NCBI GenBank assembly: GCA_008711295.1 | Contig: VUYV01000007.1 | Coordinates: forward strand, 7,620,007 to 7,684,006 | Reading direction: 5' to 3' | Length of the DNA: 64,000 bases | Origin: Anarhynchus alexandrinus | Lineage: Eukaryota; Chordata; Aves; Charadriiformes; Charadriidae | Shown here: positions 35,667 through 46,640 of the stretch, piece by piece | How positions within the stretch are numbered: position 1 is the first letter of the stretch | Layout of the letters: every line of letters starts with the position of its first letter | Notes under the pieces: generated by a model | The model's database searches: none | The model's input: the letters and a program-made list of their open reading frames with translations, nothing else | Told to the model about the DNA's origin: nothing | Program-made: the position numbers and the translations under genes

Positions 35667-35815
35667 CAGGATAAATCCCGGCAGGATAAATCCCACCAGG
35701 ATGAACACCAGCGGGATGCACCCCATCGGGATGCAACCCATCAGGATACACCCCCGTCGGGCAGCCCTCCATCAGGATGCACCCTACCAGGATAAATCCC
35801 ATCAGGCAGCCCTGC
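35667..35815. repeat. 15-bp minisatellite
   Basis: About nine to ten degenerate copies of a 15-bp unit of the type CAGGATAAATCCCAT / CGGGATGCACCCCAT, with one interrupted stretch (GGGCAGCCCTCC) near 35,758. Because 15 is a multiple of three, the frames crossing it read as five-residue repeats (for example QDKSR, RDAPH) on the plus strand and a G/P-I-rich pattern on the minus strand. This is a by-product of the repeat and not evidence for a protein. Confidence 0.85.
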
Positions 35816-38106
35816 AGCGCTGCTCCCGGCTGCAGCATGCACAGGCTGCGCAGCCAAAGCCAGGACAAGGAGGGGATGGAGAGAGAGGAGTAAAAGCTGG
35901 TTTTCTGCCGGAGCAGAGGAGCTTCCCAGCCCATGGGGCAGTACAGAGTGAACTGTTGCATTGGTACCACCTTTTCTGCTCTGGGCTGTTGGACCTCCTG
36001 CTTTCACATGCACCCGCGCATGCTTCCCTGGAGCCCTTGGCTGCCAGGCTCTTAATGTGCTTTTTTTTCCCCATCCACATCAAGAGGTTTAAATGGGTCT
36101 CTGGAGCGTGACATGGGCAAGACTAAGTCAGTGAGACCAGGACATCGCAGAGCCGCGTGTGATTGGGGTGGCCTGCAAGCGGTCAGGAGCTGAGCAGGTA
36201 TCCATGCACCCCCTTGCAGCTGGTGTAGCTGCTGCATCCCCCTGGGAGGTTGTTGGAAGATCTGCTCTGCGGTGGCGGTTAGAAAAGGCCGAGAGCTGGA
36301 GCAAGTGGGGCTGAGCTGCTGTTTGGGGGGTTCACCCTGCTTCTCGCTCTCCCTTGAGCAAAACGCCTTTAAGGGCTTCGTCTTTCCGAAATGCTCGGCA
36401 GGGCCTGGCTGGGCAGGCAGCTGGATTAAGCCAAGGTGCGTGCTGCACCGCACTGGAGTCAGTAAGCTGTAAAATGCCGGGTCTGGTCCCCAAAACCAGG
36501 TGCTTCTGCTGGAAAAGTCTCTATTTGGGCAGATGCCTTGGAGAAGAGCAGGCTGAGGGTTTGGGCCAGCTGGAGCAAGAGCAAGGGCTGAGCATCCGAG
36601 CACCAGGCTCACACATCTCACTGCATTGGTTTTGGTGGATTTCCTTGATTTTTGGTGGGTATTTAGGATATCTGGCAATAGGACCCATGCATATGTTGCG
36701 TTTACCCTCCTTCACCTCGATGCTAAAAGCTATTTCATGTCCATAGGGGCTACTCAAATCCTTTTCATGCCTATACAACGCGTAAGGGGCATTCATATAC
36801 TTTGGAAAATGCTCCTGTGCTCCCCCCGTTTCCACGAATAGCGTGTGCATGGATTAAGCGTCAGGCTTTTGTTTGAAAGAAGCCTTCAAGGAAATGACTC
36901 AACGAGACGTTTGTATGTTTAAATTTGTCGGGATTTGAAATATTTAGATTCTGCTTATGAATATTGGCATTTAAGGGGAGGATCTTGAGTCGAAAGCCCT
37001 GGCTGCTCTTTGCAGGAGGGAGGTGTGTGCGCACACTCACACGCATGTGCACGCACACAAACTGCTTCTCCTTTGGAAAGTGCTAATGGGAACAAGCCAA
37101 CGGAGATTGTTCCATTAATGGGGATTTATAGCACAAATCTGCTACTGTTTTGTCAAGACAAACAGAAATAAGTGGGCTTTTAGTGCTGGGAAACCTGGCC
37201 CTGAGGCTGTGGGCTGTTTACTAGCAAAGGGCAGCTGCTCAGAAAGGGCTGCAGGGGAGCAGAGGGAATAAATGGCAAAAGATGGAGACAACAAGAACCG
37301 GGGTTTGGTGAAGGAAGAAGTGAAATCGGGGCATGGACTCCAGTCCCTTACCTGCACTCCATTCAGCGCATTTTCTCCCTGAAAGTTTTGGTTGGTGAAG
37401 TCGCTGCTCGTTTTCCCCTTCGCTGTGTATTTTGAAAGCTGCCTTCTGCTCCAAAAGATGTGTCAGTGTTTATCAAAATGTAGATAACACTCTGTGCCTT
37501 GGCTACCCGCAGCGGAGAGCTAACGTTGCCGTGGGTCCAGCTGCTGAGTGATGGAGGTCTTCCTCCTCCAGGAGGTGGGGAGATGCCGGACTATCTTGCT
37601 CTTCTTCAGAAACACATGTAAAAAGGGTCTCAGACTCTGGGGCTGGTCCAGGATAAGTCAGGCTGGATGCCACGATGGTGGAGGATGTGAGCATGTTGGG
37701 CTCATGCAAGGGCATGGACATGGTGAGACACGTTTGGGGAAAGACGCCCAAAAGTGGTGTCTGGTGCAACGTGGGGCTGCAGGGCTCCAGTCTCCACCTT
37801 CAGTTTCCCAACTGGTTTTTCTGTGGCTGAAACAACCTTGTCTTCATTCATTTGACATGACTTAGATTTGTTCTCCATCGTTTTGAAGCGTCTCAGGAGC
37901 GTTGGCCAAAGTCATGCTCTTGATGGCTCTCCCCGCGTTTCTGTTAGGCTTGGATCTGTGTGCCAGCAGAAATTGGGCATTTCTGGGCAAAGCTGCCATA
38001 CTCCCACCATGCCCCTTCCTATTCCCACCACAAAGGTGAGACACCTTCCTCCTCTTCCTGGAGGATATCTTCTTTATTTCCCCAACCTCCATGCTGCGTT
38101 AAAACA
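35816..38106. other. non-coding stretch, no gene recognised
   Basis: Mixed DNA with frames up to 208 codons (36,052-36,678, minus) lacking domains. 36,840-36,990 is AT-rich. At 37,023-37,036 strict alternating purine-pyrimidine includes the 12-bp palindrome GTGTGCGCACAC, followed by CA-rich words to 37,062. Confidence 0.5.
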
Positions 38107-38139
38107 TTTTTTTTTTAAAAAATATATATATATATTTTT
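38107..38139. repeat. T-tract plus (AT)n palindrome
   Basis: A T10 tract followed by A6, alternating TA units and T5. Positions 38,118-38,139 are a perfect 22-bp palindrome, able to form a hairpin. This is a simple repeat, likely variable in length between individuals. Confidence 0.9.
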
Positions 38140-41100
38140 CTGTGTCCTGCATCTCCCAGCCTTGAGAAGCATCTCGGGGCATCTGTGGCTGAAGGTGGAC
38201 ACAACACAATGCTGTCACCCTTCTGCCCTCCATGGGAGATGGGTGGCCTCAGGAGCATGTACTGGCACCGCAGCACCACAGGTGATGGTTGGGGACAGGT
38301 CGGTGCCTGACCCGTGGCTGGGCTGGAGTCGGAGGTGTGAGGTTATTGGAAGGTGCTTGTTTGTGTTGAGTATGAATACTGAATTGTTCTCCCCACGCTG
38401 GTCATTATTATGCAAAGCCAAGTCCTAAAAAAATATTGAATTTCCTCTCCCATGATTTTGAGGGAAAACACTTATCCAGCATTAAGCAGCGATTGTGAGG
38501 TGTCCTTTCATCTGGATGTGCAGGGGAGCTGCCGGCACATCTCGGGGTGACACTGCAGCCCTCTGTGCCGACCCAGCGCTGGGAGCGGTGGCTACAGATG
38601 GGGCAGCAACCTTGTCCTCCTCCTAGTCTTTTCATTATTTTTTTTTAACACACATACTGCTTGAAACTCTGTGAAAAGCTGCTTTTTATTCACGCACTCA
38701 AATAAAATTCAGGCTGAACTGCTGCGTCTACAATAAGACTTGAAAGAGGGTCTGTGCCGCTTGATGTGAAAGGGGAGCCAGGATGGAGAGAGGTGCAGGG
38801 GGAAAGCCCGAAAGGCATTAAGATAAATTTGGGAAAGGTTATGGCTGCAGTGACATTGGAGGATGCAGCAGGATGAGACATGGTACCCCGATGCCAGGAC
38901 CAGTCCCACATCCCCAGGGCGCCAGTGCATCGCCGCTGCCAGCTCTGCGCCGGCCGTGGCAGGGCTCGAGCAGGCGTGTGTCCATCCAGACACAGCACGG
39001 TAACTCTGGGATGATGCCTGCAGGACTGGGGGATGTCCGGATCAAAGACGGGTTGAAGAAGGTGGTAGTGTTCCTTCCTTCGTTATTCCTGTTCAATTCA
39101 AAATGCAAAAAAAGACAAGAAAAAGGATTAAACTCCGGCCAGGTTTGTGGCCAGCTGGGAGGCAGGAACGGGCTCAGCAGTTCTCCTGCCTTTGCAGGTA
39201 ACACCCAAAAATTTCATTTTGAAACGACGGAACTGGAAAATCCAAGACTAACTCAGTTGATTGCAAATGGAAAATGAAAATTACTCCATTCTGTTTCAGT
39301 ATGAGCACAGTCCATGAAAGAGCAAGAAGAACCGGGAGAAGCAGATGTGGTGACACCCTCTGGGCAGGTGACCGCCTGTGGTGGCAGGAGCTGGGTGCCA
39401 GGCTCCAGGACACCCCGCGGCTGTGCCCTGCGGAGGGTGCTGCCTGACTCCTGGATCGTTCCAAGCTCTTCTTTTCCGAGGACACTCTGAAATAGAGATC
39501 CACCTCAGGAACCAATTACACAGATGGAAATGCTGCAGCAGGGACAGCTCTGCCGTGGCCACCATCAATGCTAAACCTGCAGGAAACGTGGATCCTTCTC
39601 CTGCTGATGCCAGCAGCCACCCCCTTCAGCCACCCAGGCTCTCTCACACCCCTTCAACCCAAGGACATGGTTTATGGCTCTGCTTTCTGCTCCGGTCACC
39701 TTGCCCGGAGCCACAGCCTTTCCCGCCCTGCTCTTTGCCGGGGTCACACCGGCAGCGGTGGTGCTCCCACCACGGTGCTGGAGGCAGATGGCCCACGTCC
39801 TACCTCTGGCATGAGATCCCACATCCCAGCAGCCTCTCAGGATGTGCACGAGGACTGATGCTGGTGGGACGGGGAAGGGAGCAGAGAGCCTGGGTCTGGC
39901 TGAGCTCCATCCCGGCTGGATGCTCTGCAGCATCTGTTCCACCCAAAAGGTACAGGGAAAGGGTTTAGAAACGTGCAGCTGCCTCTAGGATGCCTGTTTT
40001 GGTGTAATCACAATCTTTTTGCGTCTGGATAACCACAAGATTGAGCCCTTGAGTTTCACATCGGCAAGGTCAAAGCAGCGCCGGAGCCGTGGATAAGCAG
40101 GGTGTTTATGCAGGGAAGGGAGAGGCAGCCCGGGAGCCGGGAGCGGGAGGATGCGCCGGCCACCTCGGCCGCTCCCCAGGCACCCACCTGGCACTTGCCT
40201 GCCCGATCGCATCGGAGAGGGAACATCGCGCTTCTAGCAGGCGTCGCACGTCTTTCCAAATCAAATATGAGCCTGCCTGTGGCTCGGCGCTGGGGGGAGA
40301 GGGGGGCAGCCCTGGGGCAGCCCTGCAAAGCTCTCGACGGGCGAGGCAGGGCTGCGGGACCCGTGCCAGCCCGGTGCCACCCTGCAGCGGTCCCCTCCGG
40401 CTCAGCCAGTGCCACCCGTTCCTCAGGGCAACATTTCACTCCTGTCCATTGCCAGGTTTTGCTCAGTTTCTCGCCCTTGGGCACAAGGTTGCAGTTTTTT
40501 GGCTCAGCAGGAGAAGAGGCAAGGCGAGCTTTGGTTGTTTTTATTGGAGTTAAAAAGGAAGCTTTAAAGCAGACGTTCCTACGCGTCCTGAGCCTATTCC
40601 GCACGTCGCAGCCGTGCCAGCACAGCCAAGCAGCAAAATCCTCACGTCGGCCGATCAGCTCCCAGCTGCAGAGAGCTGGTGTCGCCCAGCAGCCGAATCC
40701 CGGCCCCGTGCCGAAGCTGGCGGAGCGCCGGCAGCACCGGGGCTCTGCTTCTCTAAGGGCATCTCCCCCCTGCCCAGCCGGAGGCACTAGGGCAGCTCTG
40801 GGTGCAAATACACTTCTGTTAGCAGAAATATAAGGAATAAAGGTCCAACTTCAACCTCATGTTGTTCCTTTAGGGTAAAGAGCACTGCGTTCGCTGAACC
40901 ATGACCCCGCGTGATGCTTCTGAATTGAGCCTGTGACACTTCAAGCTGATGTAACCCTGGGGTTCTCCCTTTGCTTTCACCAGCTCCTGGGGGGACATCA
41001 CCCATCTGGGCTACAAAATAGTTATTCTGGTACTGGGACTGTCCTGGGATGGTGCCTTCAGTCACCACGAGCTGCTCCAAATGTCCGGTGACTTGGAAGG

Positions 41101-42117
41101 AGAGCAGGAATACATTCCTATTTGATCTGGCTCTTGCTTTTGGAAGTGACACCCCCTATAGCTTCCTCATCGCATGCTGGGCTGAGCTTATGCTTGCGGC
41201 CGTCGGAAACGGAGATGGTTCGTGTACCCCAACCCTGCGCCCAGGCAAGGTGGTATCAGCCCCGTCCCAGGTGTAAGGGAGATTTTGTTGGATGTTGTTG
41301 GGTGACAGAGCTATTCTGGAGCCAGCTTTCAACAATCTGACACTTTCTTGCAGTGCAAATGTGCCTGTTTGCAGGGAAAAAAAGAGGATGCGAAGGCCCG
41401 GCGGGGGACGGCGCGTGTCTCCTCTCCACATCTGGCCCCCTGGAAGCAATAACGCGCCGCTGAGACGAGCGTCTTGTACGCGGGAGCTGCAGATCTTTAG
41501 CGAGCAGGAATGTCTGAGATGCTTTGAGATAAGGAGCCAGAAATGCACGTGACAGGGTGAGAGCACGGGGAGGGTGCCCAGCAGGGCCAGGAGAGCTGCC
41601 GTGGGGCAAAGCCCCATCCCCACAGCCCCTCTCCTGCCTGGAAAAACCCTGTCGTGTTCCTCGTGAGCCTCCTTTGCCATTCAAAAGCTGCTGAAGGGTT
41701 TGCACAAAGCCTCCTGAAACGAGTACCAGCGAGGGGACCTGGTCTGATGGCTGCAGAGTGCAGGGAAGCACAGGAGAGGCTCTAGGGTTTGCCACACAGT
41801 GTGGCAGGACACTGGCCACCAGCCCCAGCTCCTTGCCTGGCCACGGACCTGCTGTCCAGCACAGCAGGCAGCTGCCTTTCCTCTCCCTGCCTCAGTTTCC
41901 CCACTCCCACCCTGCTTCGCTGACACTTGATCACCTGCCACAGCAACGGTGCAAGAAACCCCGTAAGTTAAGTAATAAAACTGGGGGGTTTCTGCACGTC
42001 TCGTGCAGGCCGGCAGTGGGCTGAGCTGGCGAAGCTGCTGCTCGCAGTGCAGGATGAAGGCTCATTTTGGGTTTCCTCGCCCTGTTCCTGCAACCGCTCC
42101 ATCACCAACCCCCTGCA
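38140..42117. other. non-coding stretch; GC-rich dual-strand open frames at 40.1-40.8 kb
   Basis: No gene recognised. At 40,056-40,833 both strands carry 243-codon frames almost exactly opposite each other, with further frames in between, which is typical of stop-depleted GC-rich DNA. 40,820-40,930 and 41,440-41,560 look element-like. A 'CCTCAGTTTCCCC' word at 41,891 may be a trace of an old MIR SINE. Confidence 0.5.
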
Positions 42118-42298
42118 CCGGTGCTTGCGGTTTCACGGACCTTCCCGGTGGCGGCAGGGGGACAGATGGATGGAGCAAAGCTGCTGCACAAGCACAGNGC
42201 CGGTGCTTGCGGTTTCATGGACCTTCCCGGTGGCCTGTGGGGAGCATGGTGGTGGCAGGGGGACAGACGGATGGAGCAAAGCTGCTGCACAAGCACAG
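42118..42298. repeat. 80/99-bp tandem duplication around a single N
   Basis: The 80 bases at 42,118-42,197 (CCGGTGCTTGCGGTTTCACG... to ...GCACAAGCACAG) recur at 42,200-42,298, with a few substitutions and a 19-bp insertion (from about 42,234). One undetermined base separates them at 42,198. It may be a true two-copy minisatellite or two allelic contig ends that were not merged. Confidence 0.85.
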
Positions 42299-42599
42299 GC
42301 CAGTAACCCGAATTCATTTATCCGGAGCTGGCCCACGGGTCCAGGGCATCAGCGCTGGGTTAGGCGGTGGTGCAGCATCCCTTCTCCCTCCTGCAGCCAA
42401 ACGCACGTGGCTCCTGGGAGACTCGTGCCTCAGTTTCCCCATCTGTAAAGCGGGGGTGGGAGCGCTGGGGTACGTACCCGGGATGGCTGGCACGTCCCCG
42501 GCCGCGCCGCTCAACCCAGGGCTGACAGTGACCTATTTACCTACGGCAGAACTTTCTGCTCCACTTATTTGACCCGGCACCTTTCTGTTTGCTTAAAGC
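42299..42599. other. non-coding stretch with a MIR-like trace
   Basis: Holds the possible MIR core trace (42,428-42,455) and otherwise mixed, moderately GC-rich DNA. 42,530-42,595 is AT-richer and repeat-free. No gene recognised. Confidence 0.5.
42428..42455 (+). repeat. possible MIR-type core SINE remnant
   Basis: CCTCAGTTTCCCCATCTGTA followed by AAGCGGGG closely matches, from memory, the MIR core words (cctcagtttcctcatctgtaaaatgggg). This is the best of several shorter similar traces in the window (41,891, 44,790, and reverse at 56,200). The alignable part is under 30 bases, so it is a trace only. Confidence 0.35.
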
Positions 42600-42900
42600 C
42601 GGGAACGTTTCCTCTCGGCCAAGGCGGGCGCGCGCTCAGGTATGTTTGCTCGAGAGACAGACCGCTGCTCTGTGCATCCCCGGCTCTCCGCCTCGGAGGA
42701 ATTCGGACCCTTTCCCTGCGATACCGTTGCAAAATTCACCCCGAAAAGCTTCCACGTTTTTCTTTGCCCTCTTCTCCCCATCCCTCTCAAGCTGCCCGGT
42801 CGTCATCTCGGGGACAGGCAGCGCCGGGGAGTAGAAAGGTGACATTGTTCTGCCCTGGAAGGCCGTCAGCATCCCAACTCCCCGGCTCTGTAGCTGCCTC
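42600..42900. promoter_or_regulatory. CpG-rich segment with a donor-like site
   Basis: CpG-rich sequence including GGCGGGCGCGCGCTCAG followed by GTATGT at 42,640, a possible splice donor. No acceptor partner or coding frame of note. It could be a 5' untranslated exon end or chance. Confidence 0.2.
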
Positions 42901-43030
42901 AGTCATGCGTGTTTGCATATGTTAAAAATATTTAGTCCACTGCTAAAAAAAATATTATGCCCGAGATCTGGGGCCAGCTAAATATAATGCCATCTATGTG
43001 TCTGTGGCGCTGCGTGCCGGAGGCACAGAG
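42901..43030. promoter_or_regulatory. AT-rich element with MEF2-type site
   Basis: Contains an exact match to the MEF2 consensus YTAWWWWTAR, CTAAATATAA at 42,978-42,987, with two further A/T-core words (TTAAAAATATTTAG at 42,921 and CTAAAAAAAATATT at 42,943) that are near but not exact matches, and an octamer-like TTTGCATAT at 42,912. It is flanked by CpG-rich DNA on both sides. Candidate enhancer by motif content only. Confidence 0.35.
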
Positions 43031-44019
43031 GGGTACTATTTGCCTTCGGAGCGGTCCTCGGCTGCGAGCAGGGATGCCAGGAGCGATCCCGATACTGATG
43101 TCGGCCAGGAATGCTTTTCTCCCCCTTGGAGAGGGATTTGGGGCAAGGAAAGCTCTTTGCTGGGGCGTGAGTTGTTGCGGTGCAGCGTGCTGCTCCTGCC
43201 GGGGTGCTTCCCTGCGCCCGGGCAGCCTCGGCGGCTGCGGGCAGGGATGCGCAGGGCGAGGAGGAAAAAGGTCAAAAAAAAGATGTTGGTTCTAAGAAAA
43301 AGTCATAAAAATGAAAGAGTGGACTGGGCTAATTCCTGCATTCACAGCCGGTGGGACGGGCGCAGCGCAGGGATGAGCCGGGGATGGCCCCGCTCCCGAA
43401 ACCCTCTGGTGCACGGGGTGATTTCATGGCGTGGACGCGGGCCACGTTGGAGAGGACTGAGACCTCGCCAACTCGTTTCATGCATGAGAGCAGGTTACGG
43501 CTCCTACCAGCCTCACCCCGGCTCTCGCCCGTGGCCTGGAGGTACCCAGCACTGCTCGGGCTGGGGAGAAGCTTCCAGATAAGTTCCATATAAATAATTT
43601 CAAGCCAGCTGAGAGTGTGGGAGGGAAAACATTTCCCCGTAGTAATCTCTCCCAATGAGGGGCAGGAGAAAAGAGTTTGTTCTGGCCGCGGGAGGAAGAC
43701 AACGGGGAGCGAGGCCGCGGGATTTTTGTGCAGAAGCATTAAGGAATCATTTCCTCTGCTTTTTCCTTACATATTTATTTTCGGAGCGGGAAAAGGGGCT
43801 GGAAGGGGGGTGGGGAGGTGAAATAATCCCAGGCAGAGAGCGTGAAGGAATCTTTAGACCCCGTCCTTTTTTATTTTGGGGTTTGTTTCTTCCCCCCCCA
43901 CACCCTCTGCAAGTGTTTTGGGAGGCAGGGGAGCAAGCGGCTCTGGACACTGCGGCCATTCATGGCTCAGCTGGGGGCGTGCGGGGCGCGTGGCTGGGTG
44001 GGAGCGCGCCGCGCCGGAG
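43031..44019. other. CpG-containing non-coding region
   Basis: GC-rich, CpG-bearing DNA (notably 43,150-43,260 and 43,320-43,460) with overlapping frames on both strands and no domain. C-run at 43,893-43,900. No gene recognised. Confidence 0.45.
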
Positions 44020-44260
44020 AGGAGAATAATTTGTTCACAATATAGAGCGGGGTAAAATGGGCTGGTTGTCTGAGCGTGGATGTAGCATAATGTATAGAAG
44101 TGCAAGCATCAATAAGTCTATTTATTAGCGGAGCCTTTTGCTGAGCAGGGCTGTGAATAAACTATACAGCTCGTACGAAAATGTAAATGTTAGTGATCCC
44201 TTAGAGACATAATTACAGGAAAAAATAAGGACAGCTTTTCAGCCTTCGGGAAGCCGGCCT
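44020..44260. promoter_or_regulatory. candidate conserved non-coding element
   Basis: A 240-base AT-rich, repeat-free block flanked by CpG-rich sequence, with words such as TTGTTCACAATATAG, GCATCAATAAGTC, CTATTTATTAGC and GACATAATTACAGG. Stops occur in every frame. Its abrupt contrast with the GC-rich flanks and motif density suggest constraint, which I cannot test. Confidence 0.35.
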
Positions 44261-46526
44261 CCTTCGTCCCCTTTCTAACTGCTGATACACATATTATTTT
44301 TCCCCCGTGGGGTGTCTGCATCCAGCATGGGGCGTCCCCCCCGCTCTTGCAGCTCCTCCATCGTCCTCCCTGCCCGCTAATTAAAGGCAAGTTGTGTCTC
44401 CACGTCCCACGAAACGTGTTCTCAGCCCGCTTTGGTGTGCAGAGCTCTTGAATTCCTCAAGCCTGTGTGCCACTGGCTCCTCTGGACCACAGTGAAAGGT
44501 TTCATTCATCCCTCCTCTGCTGCCTTCTAGAGTTACCACACCCTGGGCCTCTGCTCTGCAGCTCCTCTCTGTTTTCCTTTCATTAGCAGGATTCCCAGAT
44601 TGAATGGCTGCGAAGGGTTGGGAAGAGATGCTACAACCCTATTAGCATAAGGGCTGTGCAAATACCTGCCCCGCGCGCGCTCCTGCCGTTTGCCGTGAGG
44701 TCTGCAGAGCAAGAAAGCCAAAATCTTTGGGGTTTAGGGTGGTTTTTTTCTATAAAAGCAATTCCAAGTGCTGTCCCAACTGCCCCGTGCCTCAGTTTCC
44801 CTGGGCCCAGCTCGTTTCCACCCACTGCAGGGATGAGTTTGAAGCCCTTTCTGGAAGCTGGCAGGGGAGCCGCAGGCAGGACAGGCACTGCCCACCCTGG
44901 GGACCCCTCAGAAGATGCTTTTGGGATCTTTTGGTGCTTCTTTGGCTGCATCCAAGCCATGGCAGCGCCCTGGGGGTGCACACAAGGACTGCAGCATAGT
45001 ATACATCCATAGCTGAAGCCGTATGGGCTTGGCTGTCCCTGCACTAGCCTTTGCCCTCCGTGCCCGCGTGATGAGCAGGGGATGTTGACCCCAGTCTTAG
45101 CAGCCAGTCCAAATCTTTTATTTGATTTGAGGTGGACAGAAGAAACCCATCACAGACGTGGGATGGACAGGAGCAGGTCTCCTTAGGCAGAGAGCGGATT
45201 CGGTTGATGTCAGCTTTTCTTTTGGGAGTCACGCTATTCAGCAAGCCTTTACCAGAGCAAGATTAGAGGAGAGCGAGAAAATTAGTTTCTAGGAAATCCG
45301 TGCTGGGACACGGAGGGTCACAGAAGGGTTACGATGAGGGAATTTGCTTTGGGAAGGAAGAGCAAGGCACCACGGAGCAGCCGTGGCTTTCGCCGCCCCC
45401 TCTGCCACCCTCGAGATGAGATCAGCCCACGGCCCTGGCCCAGCTCTCAGTAAGAGAGAGTAAGAGCTGCCACTTTTATGGATGAGCTGATGAAGCAAAT
45501 TAACTTTCGACAAGTTTTTCAACAGAAAGGGGACGGGCTTTTCAACAGAAATTTATAGCAAAATGTTAGCTTCACATTGACCATCTGTCGCCCACTGCGA
45601 TGTTGAACCTTATTTGGTTTTTTGGCCCTTTGCTATTATTCTGTTTGTAGTGGGGACTCATCTGGGGTAAATTTAAGTTTCCTGATCATGGATCTATATC
45701 TTCAGTTGCCATTCTTGGAGGCTTCACAAGTAGCTTGGAGTCCTGGATGATTCACTGTGTTTGACAGAAGCCCTTTGAGGCCAGCCAGGCTCTTCAGAGG
45801 TGCCATCCCTGAGTCTTATGGTGCTGCTGCCTTTGGATCACTCTTCCTCTTCATCTAACGCCAGTGGTTGTCCTCTCTCCATGGAAGGGTGCAAATATGA
45901 GGGGTTGTGGTGGGGATCCCAGGTAGAAAAGGGGGTTGGAGAGGTGCCGTCTCTTTGCTAGCAGTGGTGACCCCTTCTGGTGCCCAGGACCCCATAGATG
46001 TTCCCCATGGCTCGTCTTGTCTCCTGCAAACCCAGGTGTGGTGGGAACAGTGTTGGCTTCTTCTGTCCCATAGACAATATGTCCCCACAAATACGCTTTT
46101 AACAACGATGATAACTGCTGTGGGCTGGGGGTTTGAAATCTGCCCTGAAAACCCCATTGGACTTGAAATCGAAAGTGTTCGTGTACTCAACCTCCCCGTC
46201 CCATTGAGCAGACCATTAACTTCCCTGCTACATGGCTGGATTGCCCAGTCTGGAGCCACCATTAAAAAATGTCCCATGAGTCCCTGCAGCCAGGTCTACA
46301 GTGTGGTTTTGCATTGGCGCTGCCGATGGGGTTGGCATAGGGACAATCTCCCTTACCTTGGCCTCTGATTTCTAGCCTGTAGTCGCTTAGATTGTGTTTT
46401 TGAGGAACCTGAAATGAAGAACAATCAGATGGCAAAGATGAGCGACGCTGCCTGCAAAGTTCCTGCTTGATGAATCAGCTTCTGGCTTGTCTCTGAGGTT
46501 GGGTCCTCAGCACCTTCTGTGGGACC
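44261..46526. other. non-coding stretch, no gene recognised
   Basis: Mixed composition, no exon identified. The short tract CCCCGCGCGCGCTCC at 44,671 and a trace of 'CCTCAGTTTCCC' at 44,790 are the only notable words. Frames on both strands are unremarkable. Confidence 0.5.
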
Positions 46527-46640
46527 ATGGGGCTTTGAACAACCTGGTCTGGTGGAAGGTGTCCCTGCCCATGGCAGGGGGGTTGGAACTCGATGATCTT
46601 TAAGGTCCTTTTTAACCTAAACCATTCTATGATTCTGTGA
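46527..46640 (+). mobile_element. short CR1 LINE 3' fragment
   Basis: A 114-bp CR1 3' end: the last ORF2 words (GGGGCTTTGAACAACCTGG), the GTGTCCCTGCCCATGGCAGG segment and the terminus AACCATTCTATGATTCTGTG. As in the 13.2 kb copy the codon at the usual ORF2 stop position is TGG (46,550-46,552). It is a dead fragment. Confidence 0.95.

Noticed and set aside
40056..40833. 243-codon open frames on both strands
   Set aside because: They lie opposite each other in GC-rich DNA, with other frames open in the same place. No domain, no splice context. This is stop depletion by composition.
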